Shown in pieces: positions 44,672 to 53,129 of a stretch of 64,000 nt of DNA. Location: contig DASQIZ010000013.1 in the NCBI GenBank assembly GCA_035631315.1, positions 9,599 through 73,598 of the forward strand. Direction: 5' to 3'. Position numbers and translations under genes: made by a program. Position 1 is the stretch's first letter. Each line of letters begins with the position of its first letter. The stretch is from 40CM-2-70-7 sp035631315 (lineage in GTDB: Bacteria > Gemmatimonadota > Gemmatimonadetes > Gemmatimonadales > GWC2-71-9). The notes under the pieces were generated by a model, which had not been told where the DNA came from, ran no database searches, and worked only from the letters and a program-made list of their open reading frames with translations.

Positions 44672-45525
44672 CACGAATCCCCCCGGGCGTACCCGACAAT
44701 CACCGTGACGTTATCCGTGCCGCCGCCGTCGAGCGCGTCCTGGATCAGTTGCTGGACGGTCTCTTTGGCGGTTTTCATCTCCTTCAATCGAGCGGCAATC
44801 TTTTCGTCCGGTACATGCTTGGTGAGTCCATCGCTGCACAGCAGCCAGACGTTGCCGCGCTCATTCCGTACCTCCGTGACGACCGGTGCGCTCTGCCCGC
44901 CGCCGATGGAGCTCGACAGAACATTGTTGAGCGGCGACCGCATCAGGTCGGTTTTCGTCAGCGCGCCCTGCTCATACAGCTCCTGGGCCATCGTTTGATC
45001 ACGCGAGATCTGAGTGAGCTGGCCGCGGCGATACAGGTAACAGCGGCTGTCCCCGACCTGGAGGATGTACACCCGGGGCCAGACGCCGATGAACAGCGTC
45101 AGGGTGGTGGCCATCCCCTTCAGATCCGGGTCCCGGTCCGCCGTCGCAACGACCTCGGCGTGGACGCGTTTGGCGCCCTCGTTCAGGTTCTCGAGAAACG
45201 ACTCGTCGGTGGTCTCCGCGGCGTAGTAGCACTGCGCGCTGTTCGTGACGTACTGCGTGATGGCGGAGAGCGCGAGCTGGCTCGCCGCCTCGCCGCGCGG
45301 CCCGCCACCCACCCCGTCGGCCACCATGGCGAGAAACGCCACGCGCTCGTCCGGAGGACCGACGTCCGCCGAGAGCGGGAGGCTGGTCTGCAGCACCTGC
45401 ATCTGTTTGCGGAGCGAGCCCAGCAGGAAGTGGTCCTGGTTGTTTTTCCGCACGAGGCCCTGATGCGTCATCCCGAAGACGTCGATTTCCTCGTCCGAGG
45501 GCTTCCGTTCCGGGGTGCTTGGCAT
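44671..45525 (-). CDS. PP2C-type Ser/Thr protein phosphatase
   Basis: A 284-residue soluble, metal-dependent phosphatase that reverses Ser/Thr kinase phosphorylation. PP2C motifs in order are GLVRKNNQDHFLLG, AMVADGVGGGPRGEAAS, GMATTLTLFIGVWPRVYILQVGDSRCYLYR, WLLCSDGLTKHV and GGTDNVTVIVGYA, with the metal-binding Asp residues in place. No membrane segment is seen. The receptor-like kinases at 26710-31974 are obvious candidate partners, but they are not in the same operon. The gene is divergent from the YpdA-like reductase and overlaps the next gene by one base. Confidence 0.94.
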   Translation of the reverse strand: MPSTPERKPSDEEIDVFGMTHQGLVRKNNQDHFLLGSLRKQMQVLQTSLPLSADVGPPDERVAFLAMVADGVGGGPRGEAASQLALSAITQYVTNSAQCYYAAETTDESFLENLNEGAKRVHAEVVATADRDPDLKGMATTLTLFIGVWPRVYILQVGDSRCYLYRRGQLTQISRDQTMAQELYEQGALTKTDLMRSPLNNVLSSSIGGGQSAPVVTEVRNERGNVWLLCSDGLTKHVPDEKIAARLKEMKTAKETVQQLIQDALDGGGTDNVTVIVGYARGDS

Positions 45526-45582
45526 CGGGAAAATGTTGCTCGTCCCCCGCGACCCTCGCTAGAGCGGGTATAGATTCCTCGC

Positions 45583-46602
45583 ATGCCCTCCACGCCCCGC
45601 GAAAGTGTTCTCATTGTCGGCGCCGGACCCATCGGGCTGTCCTGTGCGATCTCCGCTACCCGCCGTGGTCTCCTGCCCCTGGTGATCGACGCGGGTGCCA
45701 TCGCGGAGTCCATCGTTCGCTATCCGGTCGGGATGACCTTTTTCACGACCCCGGAGCGCCTGGAGATCGGCGGCCATCCCCTGGTGTGCGCGGGCCCCAA
45801 AGCCACACGTGAAGAAGCCCTCAAGTACTACCGCGGCGTCGTGCGGGTCGAAAAGCTCCGTGTGCGGACGGGGGCCAAGCTGCTCAAGGCCGCTCCGGCA
45901 CCTCAGGGCATCGCATGCACCATCGCCGGCCGCCTCGGCGTCGAGACCATGGTCGCCGAGCGGGTCGTGCTCGCCACCGGATACTTCGATCACCCGAACC
46001 CCCTCGGCGTTCCCGGCGAGCTGCTGCCCCACGTGTCGCACTATTTCGACGAAGCGCACCGGTCCGCCGGCCTCGACGTCGTCGTGATCGGCGGCAAGAA
46101 CTCGGCGGTCGAAACCGCGCTGCAGCTGTTCCGGGCCGGCGCGAAGGTGACGCTCGTCTACCACGGCGCATCCCTTCCCGCGAGCGTGAAGTACTGGCTC
46201 AAGCCCGATCTCGAGAATCGCATCAAGGCTGGCGAGATCGCGGCGCGGTTCGGCGCGGAGGTCGTGGAGATCACGGAACGCGACGTGATTCTCAGCGGGG
46301 GCGTGCGTGTTACGGCGGACCGCGTGTACGCGCTCACGGGATACCACCCGGATTTCGACCTGTTCTCGACGATCGGCATCGAGTTCGACTCAGCCAGCGG
46401 GCGTCCCAAGCTCAACCCCGAAACCCTCGAGACCACGGTCCCGGGGCTGTACCTCGCCGGATCGGTGACCGCGGGGAAGAAGATCTCGGAGGTCTTCATC
46501 GAGAATGGGCGGTTTGACGGGGAGAAGATCTTCGGGGATCCTGCCGCCCGGGTCAGCGCCGAGGAGAGCTATGCCAAGGTGAACCGACCAACCGGCGAGT
46601 AA
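45583..46602 (+). CDS. ypdA: YpdA-family NAD(P)/FAD-dependent disulfide reductase
   Basis: A 339-residue flavoprotein of the YpdA family, which in Firmicutes reduces bacillithiol disulfide. The N-terminal FAD motif is VLIVGAGPIGLSCAISA. A second nucleotide site VVVIGGKNSAVETALQLFRAGAKVTLV follows, and the C-terminal FAD contact is PGLYLAGSVTAGKK. The PVGMTFFTTPERLEIGGHPLV segment is family-specific. It lacks a classic CxxC motif, as expected for YpdA. This suggests, but does not prove, that the organism makes bacillithiol or a similar thiol. It ends in a repeat-built hairpin before the convergent DUF1080 gene. Confidence 0.85.
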   Translation: MPSTPRESVLIVGAGPIGLSCAISATRRGLLPLVIDAGAIAESIVRYPVGMTFFTTPERLEIGGHPLVCAGPKATREEALKYYRGVVRVEKLRVRTGAKLLKAAPAPQGIACTIAGRLGVETMVAERVVLATGYFDHPNPLGVPGELLPHVSHYFDEAHRSAGLDVVVIGGKNSAVETALQLFRAGAKVTLVYHGASLPASVKYWLKPDLENRIKAGEIAARFGAEVVEITERDVILSGGVRVTADRVYALTGYHPDFDLFSTIGIEFDSASGRPKLNPETLETTVPGLYLAGSVTAGKKISEVFIENGRFDGEKIFGDPAARVSAEESYAKVNRPTGE

Positions 46603-46607
46603 GTCTG

Positions 46608-46672
46608 AAGTGCGGAGTGCGGAGTGCGGAGTAGCCGCCCGAGGGTCGCTTCGCACTCCGCACTCCGCACTT
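46608..46672. terminator. Hairpin built from heptamer repeats (AGTGCGG), between convergent genes
   Basis: The left arm 46608-46628 and the right arm 46652-46672 are perfect inverted 21-bp copies, each made of three GTGCGGA-type units, with a 23-base loop. The position between two stop codons 75 bp apart suggests a bidirectional terminator. The unit equals that at 41223-41250. Confidence 0.8.
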
Positions 46673-46675
46673 GGG

Positions 46676-47434
46676 TCACTCGCCTTCTTTCAGCTCCCTG
46701 ACCCAGATATTCCGGAACCGCACCGCGTTCTCGTGATCCTGCAGCGCGAGCGGCATGGCATCGGCGTGCGGCTGGTACTTGGCAACCGCGCCGTGCACCG
46801 TCCAGCCCGTGATGTCCGTGTTATCCTGCACCAGCACGCCATTGAAGAACACCGTCACCCGTGCGTCCTGAGTCACGTTGCCGCTGGCGTCGAAATGCGG
46901 ACGATGGAAGACGATGTCGTACGTCTGCCACTGGCCGGGGGGACGCGCCGGATTCACGAGGGGGGGCGTCTGGCCATACACGGCGCCGGCTTCACCATCG
47001 GCGTACGTGATGTTGTGGTAGATGTCGAGCACCTGAATCTCGTAGTGACTCATCAGGAACACGCCGGAATTGCCGCGCTCCTGCGAATCCCCGTGCGGCG
47101 GGGTCGGCGGCGACCATTCGATGTGGAGCTGAACATCCCCGAACGTGCGCGTGGTGTGAATCCCACCCTTGCCGGGCACGACCTGTATGTACCCGTTCTT
47201 CACGATCCACTTCGCCGGGCCGGAGTCGTTGTCCGACGCCCAGCCCTTCAGATCTTTACCATCGAAGAGCACGATCGCGTCCGATGGTGGGGCCCCGGGA
47301 GCCGGCGCCGGACCGACCGCAATCACGGGCGGCTTCGGGCGATCCATCGAATTCGGCGGCCACTTCCCCTGAGCAGCGAGTGGCCAAGTGGCTAAGAGGC
47401 TAAGTGCGCCAAGTGAAAGGCACGCGCGAGTCAT
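46676..47434 (-). CDS. Exported DUF1080 protein (3-keto-glycoside hydrolase/lyase family)
   Basis: A 252-residue secreted protein of the DUF1080 (3-keto-disaccharide hydrolase) family, a concanavalin-like jelly roll. Motifs are VLFDGKDLKGWASDN, KWIVKNGYIQVVPGKGGIHTTRTFGDVQLHIEW and RGNSGVFLMSHYEIQVLD. It ends FRNIWVRELKEGE. Family members cleave glycosides once C3 has been oxidised to a ketone. Here it follows a dehydrogenase pair and a Gfo/Idh/MocA gene, with an ATGA overlap at 47431-47434. The hydrophobic core of its signal peptide (LSLGALSLLATWPLA) is encoded by octamer repeats. Hydrolysis versus elimination cannot be decided from sequence. Confidence 0.9.
   Translation of the reverse strand: MTRACLSLGALSLLATWPLAAQGKWPPNSMDRPKPPVIAVGPAPAPGAPPSDAIVLFDGKDLKGWASDNDSGPAKWIVKNGYIQVVPGKGGIHTTRTFGDVQLHIEWSPPTPPHGDSQERGNSGVFLMSHYEIQVLDIYHNITYADGEAGAVYGQTPPLVNPARPPGQWQTYDIVFHRPHFDASGNVTQDARVTVFFNGVLVQDNTDITGWTVHGAVAKYQPHADAMPLALQDHENAVRFRNIWVRELKEGE
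47379..47411. repeat. Octamer array (CTTRGCCA family) encoding the DUF1080 signal peptide core
   Basis: Plus-strand units AGTGGCCA, AGTGGCTA, AGAGGCTA and AGTGCGCCA (one base longer). On the coding strand they read CTTGGCGCA, CTTAGCCT, CTTAGCCA, CTTGGCCA-like and encode the hydrophobic core of the signal peptide. The units resemble those at 55884-55915. Confidence 0.75.
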
Positions 47435-48681
47435 GGCTTCCAGGTTCCTTTCGCGACCGCGGGGATAAACGAGGCGATCTCCTTCGGAGAGAAGTCCACG
47501 GTCCGGCCTTCCTCCGCACTGCGATACGCCGTCATCAGCATCTGCACCACCTCGAGCCCGTCATCGAACGTGAGCAGCGGCTCTTCCTTGCCGAGGAACA
47601 CCCGCACGAAGTGGCGGTCCTCGGCCTCGTAGCCGTACGCCGCCGCCTCGCTCGCCACTACCGGCATTTGCCCCATCTCGGCGTTCTGCTTCTCGACCAG
47701 GTCCTCGCCACTCTTCCCCTTCACTTCCCGGCTGAAGAAGAGCTTGAGCCCCGAGTCGAGCGTGTTCCACGACATCGAATACTCGGGGCCCAGCAGCTCC
47801 GCCGAGAGTCGCAGGCCGGCGCCGACAAAGCTCCAGGACGTCGTCGCTTCGCCCAGCACCTTGTGGCCGTCGGAATCCTGGAACTCGATCATCACACTCG
47901 CGAAATCCTCGGCGGGAGCCTTCGCGTAGTCGACGTCCTTCCCCATGGTCTCCGAAAGCTTCTTCGAGTACTCAGGCCTGCTCCACTTGAGACTCGCGAT
48001 GTGCCCCGTGATCCGCATGGGCTTTACGGAAGACGCCGGCGCACCAGGCGCCGTGAGGAGATGCCGGACGACGAGCGCTGAGTGGCACATCATATCGTTC
48101 AACACGCCGCCACCTTGCAGCTTGCCCTGCCAGAACCACGGCATGTGCGGTCCCGAATGCTCCTCCGCGGCGCGGGCGAGGTAGGGCCGGCCGGTGAGCT
48201 TCGCGCCCCGCGCCCAGATCAGGTTCTTCCCGGTCTCGACCTGCGGCGAGAAACGCTGGTTCTCGAGGTATCCGTGCTTGAGCTTCGCGTTCTTGACCAG
48301 ATCCACAACCTTCTGCGCCTCCGCCACGTTGCGGGCGAGCGGCTTCTCGCAGGCCAGGCCCTTCAGCTCGCCCTTCCCGCCCGTCACCGCATGGACGATC
48401 TCCTCGACGTTCTCGATGCGCGCCTGATTGGGTCCACAGAGCCAGAGGGCATCGATGGCAGGATCGGCCACCATGTCGGCGATCGACGTGTACGGCTTGG
48501 CATCCCCGACGTCGAGCTTCTTCGCGTACCTGGCCGCTTCGCCGGCGCGCGCGGCATTGGGACTCCAGACGCCGCGGATGTCGGCGTCGCGCACCGCCTG
48601 AAATCCCAGCATGTGAAAACGGGCATTGAACCCGGAGCCGACGAACCCGATGCCCAGGCGACCCGGCCGTCGGTCGGTCAT
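47431..48681 (-). CDS. Gfo/Idh/MocA family oxidoreductase
   Basis: A 416-residue NAD(P)-dependent dehydrogenase-like protein without an export signal. The Rossmann motif GIGFVGSGFNARFHMLGFQ and the EKP motif (LACEKPLARNVAEAQKVVD) are present, and the C-terminal domain has GGVLNDMMCHSALVVRHLL. In this operon it may oxidise or reduce 3-keto-sugars inside the cell after the exported enzymes have acted. The frame is open 17 codons upstream; ATG 48681 gives the domain start and an ATGA overlap with the upstream gene. It also overlaps the DUF1080 start by 4 bp, so the three genes are tightly coupled. Confidence 0.9.
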   Translation of the reverse strand: MTDRRPGRLGIGFVGSGFNARFHMLGFQAVRDADIRGVWSPNAARAGEAARYAKKLDVGDAKPYTSIADMVADPAIDALWLCGPNQARIENVEEIVHAVTGGKGELKGLACEKPLARNVAEAQKVVDLVKNAKLKHGYLENQRFSPQVETGKNLIWARGAKLTGRPYLARAAEEHSGPHMPWFWQGKLQGGGVLNDMMCHSALVVRHLLTAPGAPASSVKPMRITGHIASLKWSRPEYSKKLSETMGKDVDYAKAPAEDFASVMIEFQDSDGHKVLGEATTSWSFVGAGLRLSAELLGPEYSMSWNTLDSGLKLFFSREVKGKSGEDLVEKQNAEMGQMPVVASEAAAYGYEAEDRHFVRVFLGKEEPLLTFDDGLEVVQMLMTAYRSAEEGRTVDFSPKEIASFIPAVAKGTWKP

Positions 48682-49265
48682 GGATAGTGGACTCCCAGCT
48701 TGGCCAGTGCTTCCGGAGGACAGCCCTTCCATTCGGGCACGAAGGTGTTGCCGATGTACTTGAGGTCATGGACGCCCATCCGGCTCGAGTAGAACCCGGA
48801 TGACGTGAGATCCCGGAAGCTCGTGAAGAAAGCCGCCCCCTGCGTGTCCTCCGGCTTCACCTTCTTGGGCCACGCAATCCGGTCGAGGAGCCCCGTTTGA
48901 TCGGCCGCCGAGCCGTCGACGAACGCCTTGCCGAAGGCCTCATGCGATGCGGTGTCGAGCCAGGCGAGCCCGCCCCGGACGGGGATGTCGAGTCCCTTGT
49001 CGTCCAGGCACATGAAATCCATGAACTCGGGCACTCCGGCCTGCGTGGCACTCCCGGATTGCTCGTCGGCCGGGATGATGAGGTCTACCAGCACCCGCAC
49101 CGTCCGCCACTCATGCGCGGTGAAGAACTTCGGCTTGAACGGCGTCTGCTGGTCGAGCGTCTCCCGGGCGAGCGCGGCGGCCTCGCGCACTGATTCGGGA
49201 GCCCAGCGGAAGGCCATCGCCACCGGAGCCACCGCCAGAACTTTCGCCGCATCTCGGCGATTCAT
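48678..49265 (-). CDS. Gluconate 2-dehydrogenase subunit 3 / LacC-like small subunit
   Basis: A 195-residue exported protein of the gluconate 2-dehydrogenase subunit 3 family. The N-terminus MNRRDAAKVLAVAPVAMAFRW is a short twin-arginine-like signal, and the body has LVDLIIPADEQSGSATQAGVPEFMDFM, the family hallmark. Such subunits partner and chaperone the GMC flavoprotein subunit for Tat export, as in membrane gluconate and glucoside 3-dehydrogenases. The large subunit gene ends only 5 bp before this start. The frame is open upstream, but residues before 49265 do not look like this family. Confidence 0.88.
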   Translation of the reverse strand: MNRRDAAKVLAVAPVAMAFRWAPESVREAAALARETLDQQTPFKPKFFTAHEWRTVRVLVDLIIPADEQSGSATQAGVPEFMDFMCLDDKGLDIPVRGGLAWLDTASHEAFGKAFVDGSAADQTGLLDRIAWPKKVKPEDTQGAAFFTSFRDLTSSGFYSSRMGVHDLKYIGNTFVPEWKGCPPEALAKLGVHYP

Positions 49266-49270
49266 GGCCA

Positions 49271-50956
49271 CTACAGGGCCCCTTTCTTCATCTGGTCCGC
49301 CACGTACTCGGACGTGCGCAGCGAGAGGGCCAGGATGGTCCAGGTCGGATTCTTGTCGGCCTGGCTCACGAACGGCGCGCCATCCGCCACGAACAGGTTC
49401 CTCACGCCGTGCACCTGACAGTGCGAATCGACGACGGAGCTGCTGGGATCGTCCCCCATGCGCGCACCACCCAGCTCGTGGATGATGCTGCCGCCCGTGG
49501 AAAGCCCGTACCCCTGCTCTTTCGCCGGCATCGGATCGAACACCGTTCCGCCCATGGCATCCACCAGTGACCGGAAGGTCTCCTGCATGTGCTTGCTCTG
49601 GAGGTACTCGTGGTCGGTCCACTTCCAGTGAAAGCGGAGGACCGGAATCCCGTACTGGTCAACGGTGTTGGGATCGAGCTCGCAGTAGCTGTCCTCGTTC
49701 GGAATCATCTCGCCACGGCCCGAAAACCCGACGTACGCGCCATAGTACTTCCGGTAGTCGGCCTTCAGCTGCTTCCCGTACCCGCCGCCGCCCGGATAGG
49801 ACTCGATGCCGGTCAGGAGTCCGTTCATCGGCACCGAGGTGCCACCCCAGACCTCGATGTGATAGCCGCGAGGGAAATCGAGATTCTTGTTGTCGAGCCA
49901 CCAGGGCATGTAGACGTGCATGCCGCCGACGCCGTCATGGTTATGCGGGACGTGGTCCTCCATCTTCGGGATATATCCCGAGACGTCCGTGCCTGTCGTG
50001 TCGGTCAGGTACTTCCCCACCTTTCCGCCCTGGTTGCCAAGCCCGCTGGGGAAGAGCGTCGAGCGGGAATTGAGGAGGAGGCGAGAAGTTTCGCACGCGC
50101 TCGCCGCCAGCACGACCGCCTTCGCCCGCACCTGCCGGTCGGTGCCGGTGGTCTTATCGATGTAGCTCACCCCCGTCGCGCGCCCATCCTTCCCCATCGT
50201 GACCTCACGCACCATCGCGTGCGTCACCAGCGTCAGCTTGCCGGTGGTGAGCGCGGGAGCAATCAGCACGTTGGTGGACGAGAAGTTCGCGTTCACCGTG
50301 CATCCCCGGCTGCACTGACCGCAGTAGTGACAATGCGCGCGGCCATTGATTGACTGCGTGAGAATCGACAACCGTGATGGAATGCACGTGACATGCAGCC
50401 GGTCGGCCGCATCCTTCACCATCAGCTCGTAGCAGCGAGGCTTGGGGGGCGGCAGAAACAGGCCATCAGGCTCGTTGGGGAGCCCTTCGCGGCTCCCGAA
50501 CACCCCCACCAGGCGATCGACCTGATCGTAGTACGGCGCGACGTCGTCGTAGGTGATGGGCCAGTCGTCACCCAGCCCGTCGAGAGATTTGTGCTTGAAG
50601 TCGTTCGGGCCGAAACGGAGCGAGATACGTCCCCAGTGATTGGTGCGGCCACCGACCATCCGCGCGCGCCACCAGGAGAACTTGCTCCCCGGAGCCACCG
50701 TGTAGGGCTCGCCGTCGATGTTCCAGCCGCCGATGCAGGCGTCGAATTCCCCGAAGGGCCGCTGATGGGTGCCGGCCCCGCGGCGGGGTGTCTCGTACGG
50801 CCATTTCAGCATCGCCGAGTCTTTGGTGTTGTCCCAGGGAACGCCGGCTTCGAGCACGATGACGCGGGCACCGGCACGCGTCAGCGCGTACGCGGCCATC
50901 CCGCCTCCCGCTCCCGAGCCCACGATGCACACGTCGTACGGTTCGTCCCGCCGCAT
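49271..50956 (-). CDS. GMC family FAD dehydrogenase, probable glucoside 3-dehydrogenase large subunit
   Basis: A 561-residue FAD oxidoreductase. The dinucleotide motif is DVCIVGSGAGGGMAAYALTRAG. HCHYCGQCSRGCTVNANFSS is the Cys-rich patch found in membrane-bound gluconate/glucoside dehydrogenases. The C-terminal catalytic region has HELGGARMGDDPSSSVVD and VADGAPFVSQADKNPTWTILALS. It has no signal of its own and is probably exported together with the Tat-signal small subunit encoded next. A likely role is oxidation of sugar or glycoside C3 hydroxyls, with electrons passed to a cytochrome c. The start was set at ATG 50956, with GAGGA upstream, rather than the TTG four codons earlier. Confidence 0.9.
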   Translation of the reverse strand: MRRDEPYDVCIVGSGAGGGMAAYALTRAGARVIVLEAGVPWDNTKDSAMLKWPYETPRRGAGTHQRPFGEFDACIGGWNIDGEPYTVAPGSKFSWWRARMVGGRTNHWGRISLRFGPNDFKHKSLDGLGDDWPITYDDVAPYYDQVDRLVGVFGSREGLPNEPDGLFLPPPKPRCYELMVKDAADRLHVTCIPSRLSILTQSINGRAHCHYCGQCSRGCTVNANFSSTNVLIAPALTTGKLTLVTHAMVREVTMGKDGRATGVSYIDKTTGTDRQVRAKAVVLAASACETSRLLLNSRSTLFPSGLGNQGGKVGKYLTDTTGTDVSGYIPKMEDHVPHNHDGVGGMHVYMPWWLDNKNLDFPRGYHIEVWGGTSVPMNGLLTGIESYPGGGGYGKQLKADYRKYYGAYVGFSGRGEMIPNEDSYCELDPNTVDQYGIPVLRFHWKWTDHEYLQSKHMQETFRSLVDAMGGTVFDPMPAKEQGYGLSTGGSIIHELGGARMGDDPSSSVVDSHCQVHGVRNLFVADGAPFVSQADKNPTWTILALSLRTSEYVADQMKKGAL

Positions 50957-51027
50957 CCTGTTCCTCAAAGTGCGAGTTGACGCCCGAAGCTAGCGCGGAA
51001 TCGGTGGAGGTGGCAACGTTCCCGCCC

Positions 51028-53016
51028 ATGAGTCCCTGGACGCGTCGCGAGTTCGTACAGCAGGCGGGATTCCTCGCCGGGGGATTGATCACCTCGGGGA
51101 CGGCCACGACGCTGCGTTACCGCGTCGACGCCGCCGACATCACCCTCGGCAACGACGCCATCAACGCGACGTGGCGACTGTCGGGGGGCGTCCTCAAGGG
51201 CCTCACCATCACGGACATCGGCGTTCACCGGGTGCTGTCACTCCCCGAGGAAGTCGTGACGCTGGTGCTCCAGGATGGGACGACCATCGTCGGGTCCGAG
51301 CTCCAGGCCCGGGCGCCGACCTATGAGCGCCTGCCGGGGGACCACCGCGCCTCCCGATTCGCCGACCGCCTCCCGGGTCACCAGGTCACCGTCGAACTGA
51401 CCGATCCCGCGTCCCGCCTGGGCGTCACCTGGCGCGCGATTCTGCGCACCGATTCCCGGTACTTGCGGCAGGAAGTCACGATCCGGGCGGTGGGAAGCGA
51501 TCTCCCCGTCAAAGAGATCCAGCTGGGCGAGCTGACCCTGCCCGGCGCGCGCCTCTCGGGCTCGGTCGACGGATCCCCCGTGGTGACCAATGGCTGGTTT
51601 GCCGGGTTCGAGCATCCTCTGTCGCACCACACCGTCGAGAGCGACCGGGTCCGCTATGGCCTGTCGCGGGAGCTGCCGATCAGGCCTGGAGCACCCGTCA
51701 CCTGCTCGTCGGTGGTCGGGCCCGTGACGTCGGGGCAGCTGCGGCGCGACTTCCTGCTGTACCTGGAACGCGAACGGGCTCACCCCTACCGTCCCTTCCT
51801 GCACTACAACTCCTGGTACGACCTCGGCTACTTCTCGAAGTACGACGAGGCCGGCGCCCTCGCCGTGATCGACGCGTTCGGCGTCGAGCTCCACCGCAAG
51901 CGGGCGGTGGTCCTCGATTCCTTCCTGTTCGACGACGGATGGGACGACCCGGAGACGCTCTGGCACTTCCACTCCGGTTTTCCGCACGGCTTCACTCCCA
52001 TTCGCGCCGCCGCGGCGAAGTACGGCGCGGGCCCGGGCGTGTGGATGTCCCCGTGGGGTGGATACGGCAAGCCGCGCGACGAGCGGGTGGCGTACGGCAA
52101 GACGCAAGGATTCGAGACCAACGAGGGCGGCTTCGAGCTGTCGGGCCCCAAGTACTACAAGCGATTTCACGACGTCTGCGTCGATATGATCAAGACGTAT
52201 GGCGTCAATCAGTTCAAGTTCGACGGCACCGGGAACGTCTCGCACGTCTTTCCGGGATCGCTGTTCGATTCTGATTTCGACGCCATGCTTTCCCTCATCG
52301 GGGACCTCCGGAACGAGAAGCCCGATCTCTACGTCAATCTCACGACCGGGACGTATCCGTCTCCCTTCTTCCTGCGCTCGTGCGATTCCATCTGGCGTGG
52401 CGGGGAGGATCACGAATTCGCCGGTGTGGGCAGCTGGCGGCAGAAGTGGATCACCTACCGCGACGCCGACACGTACGCCGGCATTGTTCAGAAGGGCCCG
52501 CTCTTCCCACTCAATTCCCTGATGCTGCATGGAATGATTTACGCGAAGCACGCCCACAACCTCGATACCGATCCGAGCGGCGACTTCGAATCGGAGGTCC
52601 GGGCGTACTTCGGGACGGGAACGCAGCTGCAGGAGATGTACATCACGCCGGGACTGCTCACGTCCGCGAACTGGGACGTCCTGGGCGAGTCAGCGCGCTG
52701 GTCGCGCTCGCGAGCCGCGGTGCTGTCCGATACCCACTGGATCGGTGGGGACCCCGCACAGCTCGAGCCTTACGGCCACGCGGCCTGGGCGCCTGGACGT
52801 GGCATCCTCTGTCTCCGTAACCCGGCCGACAAGGCGCAGTCCTTCTCCCTCAACATCGGCCAGGCGCTCGAGCTTCCCGCGCACGCGCCGCAGCGGTTCA
52901 TGCTGCGTGGGGCCTACCAAAGCGAGCGCGCCAAACCTCTCCTCGAGGCCAGCGTCGACAAGACCGTGGAAATCCCGCTCGCGCCGTTCGAGGTGCTGAC
53001 CTTAGAAACCGTGTAA
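51028..53016 (+). CDS. Tat-exported GH36-like glycosidase (alpha-galactosidase-like)
   Basis: A 662-residue exported glycoside hydrolase of the alpha-galactosidase clan. The twin-arginine signal is SPWTRREFVQQAGFLAGGL. A beta-sandwich domain (about 25-260) precedes a TIM barrel with LDSFLFDDGWDD, WMSPWGGYGKPRDE, the probable nucleophile Asp in QFKFDGTGN, and CDSIWRGGEDHEF supplying the acid/base region. A C-terminal beta domain follows. The exact linkage is unknown. The frame is open to 50977; ATG 51028 puts the RR motif near the N-terminus. It is divergent from the GMC operon, with both starts within 72 bp. Confidence 0.82.
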   Translation: MSPWTRREFVQQAGFLAGGLITSGTATTLRYRVDAADITLGNDAINATWRLSGGVLKGLTITDIGVHRVLSLPEEVVTLVLQDGTTIVGSELQARAPTYERLPGDHRASRFADRLPGHQVTVELTDPASRLGVTWRAILRTDSRYLRQEVTIRAVGSDLPVKEIQLGELTLPGARLSGSVDGSPVVTNGWFAGFEHPLSHHTVESDRVRYGLSRELPIRPGAPVTCSSVVGPVTSGQLRRDFLLYLERERAHPYRPFLHYNSWYDLGYFSKYDEAGALAVIDAFGVELHRKRAVVLDSFLFDDGWDDPETLWHFHSGFPHGFTPIRAAAAKYGAGPGVWMSPWGGYGKPRDERVAYGKTQGFETNEGGFELSGPKYYKRFHDVCVDMIKTYGVNQFKFDGTGNVSHVFPGSLFDSDFDAMLSLIGDLRNEKPDLYVNLTTGTYPSPFFLRSCDSIWRGGEDHEFAGVGSWRQKWITYRDADTYAGIVQKGPLFPLNSLMLHGMIYAKHAHNLDTDPSGDFESEVRAYFGTGTQLQEMYITPGLLTSANWDVLGESARWSRSRAAVLSDTHWIGGDPAQLEPYGHAAWAPGRGILCLRNPADKAQSFSLNIGQALELPAHAPQRFMLRGAYQSERAKPLLEASVDKTVEIPLAPFEVLTLETV

Positions 53017-53028
53017 TGCATCCTCTGC

Positions 53029-53113
53029 CGTTCCCAGGCCGAGGCCTGGGCCCGACAATACATGACGCTTGAAGCGTAGTGCCCTGTCGGCCCACATCTT
53101 CAGAGTGGGAACG
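53029..53113. repeat. Nested palindromic element (REP-like or small structured RNA)
   Basis: Outer arms CGTTCCCA (53029-53036) and TGGGAACG (53106-53113) enclose two inner stems. The first is CCCAGGC/GCCTGGG at 53033-53050. The second is CCGACA (53052-53057) with TGTCGG (53085-53090), capped by ACGCT-TGA-AGCGT (53065-53077). The outer arm and first hairpin share bases, so alternative folds are possible. It fills the gap between two convergent genes. Confidence 0.7.
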
Positions 53114-53129
53114 ATGACGAGGGCAATCC

